From the NCBI GenBank assembly GCA_035997675.1, contig DASYIJ010000052.1, positions 1-30,503 on the forward strand: 30,503 nt of DNA. The letters run 5' to 3'. How positions within the stretch are numbered: the stretch's first letter is position 1; each line of letters starts with the position of its first letter. This DNA is from JALYZC01 sp035997675 (GTDB lineage Bacteria > Actinomycetota > Thermoleophilia > Solirubrobacterales > Solirubrobacteraceae). The notes below the pieces were generated by a model, which ran no database searches, had not been told where the DNA came from, and worked only from the letters and a program-made list of their open reading frames with translations. Positions 1 through 5,805 of the stretch are shown here, piece by piece. A program made the position numbers and the translations under genes.

Positions 1-1
1 G

Positions 2-334
2 GAGTACTCGGGCGAGCTCATCGCGATGGCGGGCTACGAGAACGAGGGTGCGCAGCGGTCCGGGCACATTCCCGGTGCGGCCTCGGTTCCGTGGGCCCAG
101 GCGGTCAACGAGGACGGGACCTTCAAGTCGGCCGACGAGCTCGAGGAGCTCTACGGCGGCAAGGGCGTCCTCAACGGCGAGCCGATCATCGCCTACTGCC
201 GGATCGGCGAGCGCTCGGCGCACACGTGGTTCGTGCTCCACGAGCTGCTCGGCCGCGACGACGTCAAGAACTACGACGGTTCCTGGACGGAGTGGGGGAA
301 CCTGGTGGCGGTGCCGATTGAGAAGGACGTGTAG
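2..334 (+). CDS. Thiosulfate sulfurtransferase (rhodanese), C-terminal part
   Basis: The 5' end lies outside the window; the frame is open from base 2 and ends at TAG 332-334. The visible 110 residues are the catalytic rhodanese domain. They contain the SGHIPGA motif typical of the domain entrance and the active-site loop CRIGERS, whose Cys would carry the persulfide. The GSWTEWGN segment near the C-terminus is typical of SseA-type sulfurtransferases. Enzymes of this family move sulfane sulfur from thiosulfate or 3-mercaptopyruvate to cyanide or thiols in the cytoplasm. The usual protein has two tandem rhodanese domains (about 280 residues), so roughly 60% is missing here. A split sulfur transporter lies 3.7 kb downstream, which fits sulfur metabolism but is not an operon link. 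Confidence 0.9.
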   Translation, partial: EYSGELIAMAGYENEGAQRSGHIPGAASVPWAQAVNEDGTFKSADELEELYGGKGVLNGEPIIAYCRIGERSAHTWFVLHELLGRDDVKNYDGSWTEWGNLVAVPIEKDV

Positions 335-354
335 GGCGCCGTTGGGGCTGGGGG

Positions 355-380
355 CTTAGTTCTTAGTTCTTAGTTCTTAG
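355..380. repeat. 7-bp tandem repeat (CTTAGTT)3 plus CTTAG
   Basis: Three perfect copies of CTTAGTT and a partial fourth lie between the rhodanese stop and the YceI gene. The array is AT-rich inside a very GC-rich region. It overlaps the 3' end of the YceI gene: the last two codons (Lys, Asn) and the stop codon TAA (minus strand, 370-372) are read from the repeat itself. Confidence 0.9.
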
Positions 381-1008
381 GGTTTGGGTCTTGGGGTGGT
401 GGTGGGCGCTGCTCGGCCTGGCGGCGGTAGTACTCGATTGCGCCTGTCCGTTCGAGGTCGTCGAGGAGGATCGCTTCTACGTCAAGCGTCATGTCGATCT
501 CGTTGCTGACGACGACGCCGCCTCCGGGGATCTGGTCCTGCCACGAGACGCCGAAGTCGTGGCGGTTGATCCTCGCGGTGGCCTCCCAGCCCATGCGGCG
601 CATGTCGCCCCGGTTCTCCTCGCCCTCCCACCAGGGCGTCATCCACTGGCCGAGGTAGGTGACGTCGAGCGGGACCGTCCGGGTAACGCCGCGGATCGTC
701 AGTTCGACCTCCGCCTTGAAGGCGATGTCTCCGGTGCGCTCGGTGAAGCGGCCGGTGAAGGTGATCGTGGGGTGGTGCTCGACGTCGAAGAAGTCCGCGC
801 TGCGCAGATGGGCGTCACGGGTGGGCTCGCCGGTCCAGATCCCGGCCGCGTCGATCTCCCCCTCGAACGTCGAGTCGAGGCAGCGGTCCCAGTCGAACTC
901 CATCCGACCGTGGATGTCCTTGAAGAACCCGCGCACCCAGGTGACCATCATGTGCCGGGCCCGGAACTCGGCCTCGGTGTGGCCCGGCTCGAAGATCCAC
1001 GTCGCCAT
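370..1008 (-). CDS. YceI family protein
   Basis: This 212-residue protein belongs to the YceI-like lipocalin-fold family, whose members bind polyisoprenoids or other amphiphiles in a beta barrel. Family hallmarks are the N-terminal TWxFEPGHTEAEFRARHMM segment, the LRSADFFDVEHHPTITF motif near residue 90, and the ELTIRGVTRTVPL segment. There is no signal peptide, so the protein is probably cytoplasmic, as in many actinobacterial members. The ATG at 1006-1008 has a GAGGG element about 8 nt upstream and a possible TACGAT -10 box on the minus strand at about 1028-1033. The gene is divergent from the nicotinamidase-like gene (55-nt gap). The proline-rich tail (residues 203-211) is probably disordered, and the end of the gene is formed by a 7-bp tandem repeat. 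Physiological role unknown. Confidence 0.88.
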   Translation of the reverse strand: MATWIFEPGHTEAEFRARHMMVTWVRGFFKDIHGRMEFDWDRCLDSTFEGEIDAAGIWTGEPTRDAHLRSADFFDVEHHPTITFTGRFTERTGDIAFKAEVELTIRGVTRTVPLDVTYLGQWMTPWWEGEENRGDMRRMGWEATARINRHDFGVSWQDQIPGGGVVVSNEIDMTLDVEAILLDDLERTGAIEYYRRQAEQRPPPPQDPNPKN

Positions 1009-1051
1009 TTCAGATCGCCCTCGCCCGATCGTAGGCGAACCGGCGCGGTTC

Positions 1052-1057
1052 TAGACT
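1052..1057 (+). promoter_or_regulatory. Candidate -10 box TAGACT for leaderless transcription
   Basis: TAGACT ends 6 nt before the ATG at 1064. This spacing puts the transcription start on or next to the start codon. No Shine-Dalgarno sequence is present. No good -35 element is visible. Confidence 0.5.
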
Positions 1058-1063
1058 CGATGC

Positions 1064-1600
1064 ATGGCTCGTGAGGCACTCATCGTCGTCGACGTGCAGA
1101 ACGATTTCTGCCCCGGCGGGGCCCTGCCGGTCGATGACGGCGACGCCGTGATCGCCCCGCTCAACCGGATGGCCGCCGAGCACGACGTCGTGGTCGCCAC
1201 GCGCGACTGGCATCCGGAGGACCACCATTCCTTCACCGCACAGGGAGGGCCGTGGCCGGAGCACTGCGTGCAGGGCTCCGAGGGGGCCGAGCTGCACCCC
1301 GACCTCGATCGCGGGTCGTTCGAGCGAGTCGTCGACGCGGGCGCCACGCCCGACGCCCCGGGCTTCGACAAGTTCGAGGACACCGGACTCGAGGAATTCC
1401 TGCGCGAGCGCGGGGTGGAGCGGGTCCATGTCGGGGGGCTGGCGCTCGACTACTGCGTCAAACACACCGCCCTGGGCGCGCGCCGGCGCGGGTTCGACAC
1501 GGTCGTGCACCTCGACGCGACCCGGGCGGTCGACGTCGAGCCTGGCGACGGCGAGCGCGCGATCGCCGAGCTGCGCGCGGCCGGCGTCGAGGTCGTCTAG
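1064..1600 (+). CDS. Nicotinamidase/isochorismatase-family hydrolase (PncA-like)
   Basis: This 178-residue protein has the cysteine-hydrolase fold of PncA, which deamidates nicotinamide to nicotinate in NAD salvage. Visible residues are Asp10 (VVDVQNDF), the metal-site cluster Asp48, His50, His54/55 and His67 (ATRDWHPEDHH and WPEHC), and the nucleophile Cys131 in GLALDYCVKHTA with the usual cis-peptide neighbourhood. The catalytic Lys normally found in a (V)xKG motif between the metal cluster and the Cys is not obvious: the matching stretch reads VVDAGATPDAPGF, placing Ala near position 92. Activity as a true nicotinamidase is therefore uncertain, and a related amidase or an inactive paralogue is possible. 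Expression probably comes from a leaderless promoter. The stop codon overlaps that of the convergent NUDIX gene. Confidence 0.85.
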   Translation: MAREALIVVDVQNDFCPGGALPVDDGDAVIAPLNRMAAEHDVVVATRDWHPEDHHSFTAQGGPWPEHCVQGSEGAELHPDLDRGSFERVVDAGATPDAPGFDKFEDTGLEEFLRERGVERVHVGGLALDYCVKHTALGARRRGFDTVVHLDATRAVDVEPGDGERAIAELRAAGVEVV

Positions 1601-2178
1601 CGCTCGTCGATCCCGTCGAGGCGCTCGAGCAGATCCGACAGGATCCGCGCCGTCGCCCCCCAGATGAGCTGCTGGCCGACCTCGAAGACGTCCGTGCGAA
1701 AGGGCACGCCGCGGCGGATCAGCCGCTTGCGCCGGTAGCCCGCCCGCAGGTCGGGCATCGAGAACTCCAGGACCTCGGCGACCTCGGCGGCGCTCGGCTT
1801 CCACCGGTGGCCGGGCTCGATCATCCCGACGAACGGATACACGGCGTAGTTCGTGGCGATCGTCGGCGTCGGTGTGAGCGCGCCGACGATGTCGACGGTC
1901 TCGCGGGGCAGCCCGATCTCCTCCTCGGCTTCGCGCAGCGCCGTGTCGCGCAGGTCCTCCTCGCCCTCCTCGATGTCCTGGCGCCCGCCCGGGAAGGAGA
2001 CCTCGCCGGCGTGCCGGCGCAGGTCGTCGCGGCGGCGGGTGAACACCGCGTGGAGCACCCCATCCTGCACGTAGAGCGGTACCAGCACGGCGGCGTCGAT
2101 CCGGCCGTGCACGTCCAGCCCGGCCGCCTCCTCGGGATCGAGGAGGCGCGGACGCAGCGCGTCGATGGTGGCGGCCAC
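1597..2178 (-). CDS. NUDIX hydrolase, CoA pyrophosphatase type
   Basis: The protein has about 193 residues when started at GTG 2178. The frame is open further upstream, but that part overlaps the OsmC gene and looks like non-coding read-through. The UPF0035-type signature TRRRDDLRRHAGEVSFPGG precedes the Nudix box, in which REAEEEIGL supplies the metal-binding glutamates. This combination is typical of NudL/CoA diphosphatases, which cleave CoA and its derivatives to 4'-phosphopantetheine and 3',5'-ADP. The Nudix box carries about two extra residues between its G and RE elements compared with the generic pattern, as also seen in CoA-specific members. The start lies 14 nt downstream of the OsmC stop, so the two genes are probably co-transcribed. 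The 3' end overlaps the convergent nicotinamidase-like gene by 4 bases at a shared CTAG. Confidence 0.85.
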   Translation of the reverse strand: MAATIDALRPRLLDPEEAAGLDVHGRIDAAVLVPLYVQDGVLHAVFTRRRDDLRRHAGEVSFPGGRQDIEEGEEDLRDTALREAEEEIGLPRETVDIVGALTPTPTIATNYAVYPFVGMIEPGHRWKPSAAEVAEVLEFSMPDLRAGYRRKRLIRRGVPFRTDVFEVGQQLIWGATARILSDLLERLDGIDER

Positions 2179-2192
2179 GGCGGCGTTGCGCG

Positions 2193-2600
2193 CTAGACCG
2201 GGCTGGCGATCTCGACGCGCTCGTCGAACATGACCTCGCCGTCGAGCGTTCGGTGCACCGGACACTTGGCCGCGATCACCATCAGTCGGTCGACCTGCTC
2301 CTGGCTCAACCCCTCGGGCAGGCGCACGACCAGCGAGAACCGCGTGGGACAGCCGCGCTCGGCCGGGGAGTACTCGCACTCCACCTCGACGGGACCCACG
2401 TCCCAGCCCTTGCGATCGGCGTACATCTCGAGCGTGATCGCGGTGCAGGACGCGAGCGAGACGGCGAGGAACTCCTGCGGGCTCGGCGCCGCGTCGTCGC
2501 CGCCGGATTCGCGCGGCTCGTCGGCGCAGACGATGTGGTCACGGACCTTGAGGTCGTGCTGATATGTGCCGGTGCGGCGGCGGCGCGCGGTGGCTCTCAT
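2193..2600 (-). CDS. OsmC/Ohr family protein
   Basis: This 135-residue protein is in the OsmC family of thiol-dependent peroxidases that reduce organic hydroperoxides. The two redox cysteines are Cys52 (SLASCTAITLEMYADRKGW) and Cys113 (AAKCPVHRTLDGEV); the PQEFL segment supplies the conserved Glu near residue 43. The wording matches the OsmC branch more than Ohr. The ATG at 2598-2600 is preceded by an AGAGGA Shine-Dalgarno at good spacing. It is the first gene of a probable two-gene unit with the NUDIX hydrolase. The N-terminus is rich in arginine (residues 2-9). Confidence 0.9.
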   Translation of the reverse strand: MRATARRRRTGTYQHDLKVRDHIVCADEPRESGGDDAAPSPQEFLAVSLASCTAITLEMYADRKGWDVGPVEVECEYSPAERGCPTRFSLVVRLPEGLSQEQVDRLMVIAAKCPVHRTLDGEVMFDERVEIASPV

Positions 2601-2663
2601 TTCCGTCCTCTGGAGTGGATAGGCCTCGTATCACATCGTACTCCCGGCCGCCAGGCGTGCGGG

Positions 2664-3935
2664 CTACTGCTCGTCCAGCGGGTTGAACAGCAGGCCGGTC
2701 GGGACCTTGGGGTGAAAGAAGGTGGACTTGGGCGGCATGTTCTCGCCGCTCGCCGCGATCGCACGCACCTGCTCGATCGGCGTGCCGCGCATGAAGAACG
2801 CCGCGTCGTACTCGCCGCTGCCCACCAGCGCCAGCGCCTCATCGTCGTTGCGCGCGTAGCCGAGACCGTCGAGGTGGTCGATCGCCTCGTCGTCCAGGCC
2901 GAGCGCGTCCTTGAGCACGAGGGCCTCGAGCACCGCGGTGTCGAGGTGACGGTAGGCGTCCGAGTGACCCTGAAGCGCCGCGTCCGCGATCGCCTGGTCG
3001 CGCAGCGTCAGCCGGAAGGCTCGCTGGAAGTGGGAGTCGATGTAGCCCAGCTGCAGCGGTCCGCCGCCGGGTGGCGGCGGCAGCGCGTCGGGTTGGATCT
3101 CCTCGAGCTCGAAGTCTCGGCGCAGCGCCGTCGCCAGCGCCTCCTGCTTGGCTGAGTCGAGGCCGCGGACGAGGCGGTGGGTGGGCAGCACCGTGAGCCC
3201 GGGATCCTCCAGCGCGACGAGGCACATCAGCACGTAGCGATGTGGGCCCTCTCCGCCGACCTCGTCGGCGTACACCCGCGCGGTCTCGTAGCGGTGATGC
3301 CCGTCGGCGATCAGGAGCTCGGCGTCGGCGAGCGTCTGCTCGACGATCGCGATCGCCCGCGGGTCGGACACGCGCCACAGGCGATCGACGGTTCCCTGGG
3401 CGTCGGTGAGCTCCCCGAAGGGCTCGCCCTCGCGGCCGGTCTGAAGCGCCTCGCGCACGGCTCCCGAGGGGTCGGGATACAGGGAGAAGATGGGAGAGAG
3501 GTTGGTGCGCGTCGCCCGTGTCAGTCGGAGCCGATCCTCGCGCGGCCCGGGGTGGGTCCGCTCGTGCGGACGGATCGTGCCGGGCCCGTATTCCTGCACG
3601 CGCACGCGCGCGAAGAAGCCGTGGCGCACATGTCGTCGACCGTCGGGTGTGCGGTACTCCTGCGCGAGCTCCCACAGCGCCGGCGCATCGTCGCGGACGA
3701 CCGCCCCGGCGGCGCGCCAGGACGCGAGCAGGCGCGCCGCCCGTTCGTACGGGTCGTCGCCTTCCTGGGCGGGGACCGGCAGATCGACATGGACGACGTT
3801 GTAGGGCGAGCGCGCGGCGAGCGCCTCCCGCTGGTCGGGGTCGATGACGTCGTACGGCGGCGCGGCGACGTAGTCGAACTGCCCGGTGACGTCGAGGTCG
3901 TAGTGGAGAGCGCGCAGCGGCTGGACGTCGGCCAT
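2664..3935 (-). CDS. DUF1015 family protein
   Basis: This 423-residue protein matches the DUF1015 family along its length. Evidence is the N-terminal PLRALHYD and APPYDVID segments, SPYNVVHVDLP near residue 45, the LIADGHHRYETARVY core near residue 210, and the C-terminal FFHPKVPTGLLFNPL ending. Length is normal for the family (about 400-430). The family is widespread in bacteria and archaea and has a ParB/sulfiredoxin-like relationship; its cellular role is not settled and none is assigned here. The ATG at 3933-3935 has no clear Shine-Dalgarno. A TAGCCT box lies 10 nt upstream on the minus strand, which would give a very short leader. It is transcribed toward OsmC with a 63-nt gap. Confidence 0.85.
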   Translation of the reverse strand: MADVQPLRALHYDLDVTGQFDYVAAPPYDVIDPDQREALAARSPYNVVHVDLPVPAQEGDDPYERAARLLASWRAAGAVVRDDAPALWELAQEYRTPDGRRHVRHGFFARVRVQEYGPGTIRPHERTHPGPREDRLRLTRATRTNLSPIFSLYPDPSGAVREALQTGREGEPFGELTDAQGTVDRLWRVSDPRAIAIVEQTLADAELLIADGHHRYETARVYADEVGGEGPHRYVLMCLVALEDPGLTVLPTHRLVRGLDSAKQEALATALRRDFELEEIQPDALPPPPGGGPLQLGYIDSHFQRAFRLTLRDQAIADAALQGHSDAYRHLDTAVLEALVLKDALGLDDEAIDHLDGLGYARNDDEALALVGSGEYDAAFFMRGTPIEQVRAIAASGENMPPKSTFFHPKVPTGLLFNPLDEQ

Positions 3936-4029
3936 GGGCGGCGGCAGGCTACTTCATCGCCACGGCTCGGCGCTGGGGGCCCGGACGCAGCGCCTACCAT
4001 GCAGATCTCCGATTCGAAAGGGGATGGCG

Positions 4030-4491
4030 GTGCTTCACGAGCAGCTTGCGTGGTACATCGGCGGGCCGGTGCTCGGCCTCTGCGTCGTGGCGATTCGTGC
4101 GCTGATCGGCGAGCGCCTGGGCATCACGGGCGGCTATTCCTCGTTCGTCGAATCGGTGTCGGCCTCGCGCTTCGGGATCGACTGGCGCGGGTTCCTGCTG
4201 ATCGGCTTGATCGTCGGCGGGGCCGTCTACGCCCTGATCGCCGGCGGCCCCGACTTCCACGGCTACGGATGGCTGACGACCACCTTCACCGGTGACAGCC
4301 GTGTCCTGGTCGCGCCGATCCTCGTCGTCGCCGGCGTGCTCATCGGGTTCGGCGCGAAGCTGGCGGGCGGATGCACGTCGGGCAACGGTCTCAGCGGCAC
4401 GTCGATGGGCTCGCTGGCGAGCGTCGTCGCGACCGTCACGTTCTTCGCCACCGCGATCGCCGTGAGCTTCCTGATCGAGGCGGTGATCTGA
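4030..4491 (+). CDS. YeeE/YedE family sulfur transporter, N-terminal half
   Basis: This is a 153-residue membrane protein with about four hydrophobic segments. The family signature GFGAKLAGGCTSGNGLSGTS holds the conserved Cys used to relay thiosulfate in the YeeE/TsuA-type transporters. In Escherichia coli one polypeptide carries both halves; here, as in many bacteria, the transporter is split in two. I prefer GTG 4030 because AAAGGGG (4017-4023) is 6 nt upstream. An in-frame ATG at 4024 touches the Shine-Dalgarno and is less likely. A possible -10 TACCAT is at 3996-4001. The TGA stop abuts the ATG of the partner half. The exact sulfur species carried cannot be read from sequence. Confidence 0.85.
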   Translation: MLHEQLAWYIGGPVLGLCVVAIRALIGERLGITGGYSSFVESVSASRFGIDWRGFLLIGLIVGGAVYALIAGGPDFHGYGWLTTTFTGDSRVLVAPILVVAGVLIGFGAKLAGGCTSGNGLSGTSMGSLASVVATVTFFATAIAVSFLIEAVI

Positions 4492-4956
4492 ATGCGCGCG
4501 AGATTCACGGCGCTCGCGGTTGGCATGGTCTTCGGCGTCACGCTGTCCTGGACGGGCATGACGAGCCCCAACGTGATCCGCGACGCGCTGCTGTTCAAAT
4601 CGGCGTACCTGTTCCTGTTCTTCGGCTCGGCCGTCGCGACTTCGTTCGTCGGCCTCCGGATCCTGCGCGCCCGGCGTGAGCGGGCGGTGCTCGTCGACCG
4701 GCCGGTGCGCTGGACGGTGGAACGGCCCCAGCGCCATCACATCGTGGGCAGCGTGGTCTTCGGGACCGGCTGGGCGATCGCCGACGCGTGCCCCGGGCCG
4801 ATCGCCACGCAGCTCGGCCAGGGCATCTGGTGGAGCGTGTTCACGATCGCCGGGCTGGTCACCGGCATCGCGGTCTACCTGCGCGGGCGGCGACAGGTCG
4901 TCCCGGCCGGCGAGCGGCCGGGCGCGCCGGCGGAGCCGAGCGCGGTCCGCGGCTAG
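4492..4956 (+). CDS. YeeE/YedE family sulfur transporter, C-terminal half
   Basis: This 154-residue membrane protein begins immediately after the stop of the preceding half (TGAATG), so translation is almost certainly coupled. It has three or four hydrophobic segments. The second family signature GTGWAIADACPGPIATQLGQG contains a conserved Cys in a CPGP motif, equivalent to the other half-site of the pore in full-length YeeE. The C-terminus (from about residue 135) is charged and proline-rich, so probably a cytoplasmic tail. The two halves are expected to associate and form one transporter for thiosulfate or a related sulfur compound; the rhodanese at the left edge would be a logical downstream enzyme. 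Confidence 0.85.
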   Translation: MRARFTALAVGMVFGVTLSWTGMTSPNVIRDALLFKSAYLFLFFGSAVATSFVGLRILRARRERAVLVDRPVRWTVERPQRHHIVGSVVFGTGWAIADACPGPIATQLGQGIWWSVFTIAGLVTGIAVYLRGRRQVVPAGERPGAPAEPSAVRG

Positions 4957-4976
4957 CGCGCGCGTCCGAAGCCGGA

Positions 4977-4982
4977 TAGCGT
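4977..4982 (+). promoter_or_regulatory. Candidate -10 box TAGCGT for leaderless transcription
   Basis: TAGCGT ends 6 nt before the methyltransferase ATG at 4989. No Shine-Dalgarno is present between them. Confidence 0.45.
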
Positions 4983-4988
4983 CCGCGC

Positions 4989-5798
4989 ATGAGCGCGAAC
5001 GGCGAGTTGCGTCAGCGAGCACGCGCGACCTGGGCGGCCGGTGACTGGGACAGCTTCGCGCGGCTGGTCGAACCGGTTGGGGAAGTCGTGCTCGACCGCA
5101 TCGACGTCGGGCCGGGCACGGAGCTGCTGGACGTGGGGACGGGGAGCGGCGGGACGGTCGCCATCCCAGCCGCGCAGCGCGGGGCGAAGGTCGTCGGCTC
5201 GGATGTGACCCCGGAGCTGTTCGGGCCCGCTCGGCGCCGGGCCGCCGACGCCGGCGTCGATGTCGACTGGGTCGAGGCCGACGCGCAGGACCTGCCCTTC
5301 GACGATGGGACCTTCGATCGCGTGGTCTCGACGTTCGGCGCGATGTTCGCGCCCGATCACGGCCGGGCCGCGGCCGAGCTCGTCCGCGTGTGCCGCCCCG
5401 GGGGGCGAATCGGCATGACGACCTGGGCGAACGACGGGTTCGCGGGCGAGTTGTTCAAGCTGACCGGGTCCTTCCTGCCGCCGCCCCCACCGGGGGTGGA
5501 GCCGCCTCCGCTGTGGGGAGTGCAGGAGCACGTGGAGGAGGCCTTCGGCGCGGCCGGAGCGACTCCCGCGATCGCGCGCGAGACCGTGGACTTCAACTTC
5601 GCGTCCGTCGAGGACGCCGTGGGCAGCTACGCCGACGACTTCGGGCCCTTCGTGATGGCGCGCGCCGCGCTCGAGCCGCAGGGCCGCTGGGACGATTTCC
5701 TCGACGCGTTCACCGAGCTCGTCCGGCGGTTCAACACGGCCGACGACGGGGCCGCGCGGATTCGCTCCGACTACTTCCTGATCCTCGTCGAGCCCTGA
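4989..5798 (+). CDS. Class I SAM-dependent methyltransferase
   Basis: The 269-residue protein has a Methyltransf_11/UbiE-like Rossmann fold. Motif I is LLDVGTGSGGTVAIPAA (about residues 40-56), the acidic end of strand 2 is GSDVTP, EADAQDLPFDDGTFDRVVS is motif II/III, and RVCRPGGRIGMTTW is the post-motif strand. A polyproline stretch near residue 160 (LPPPPPGVEPPP) forms a loop before the lid region. The substrate cannot be inferred; the closest general class is small-molecule or quinone/sterol-type methyltransferases. The gene has a leaderless-type start and converges on the CocE gene with a 7-nt gap. Confidence 0.85.
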   Translation: MSANGELRQRARATWAAGDWDSFARLVEPVGEVVLDRIDVGPGTELLDVGTGSGGTVAIPAAQRGAKVVGSDVTPELFGPARRRAADAGVDVDWVEADAQDLPFDDGTFDRVVSTFGAMFAPDHGRAAAELVRVCRPGGRIGMTTWANDGFAGELFKLTGSFLPPPPPGVEPPPLWGVQEHVEEAFGAAGATPAIARETVDFNFASVEDAVGSYADDFGPFVMARAALEPQGRWDDFLDAFTELVRRFNTADDGAARIRSDYFLILVEP

Positions 5799-5805
5799 GC
5801 GGGCG

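Noticed and set aside
2179..2379. N-terminal extension of the NUDIX gene (67 extra residues)
   Set aside because: It lies almost wholly inside the OsmC gene on the same strand in another frame, and its sequence is low-complexity and arginine-rich with no NUDIX homology.
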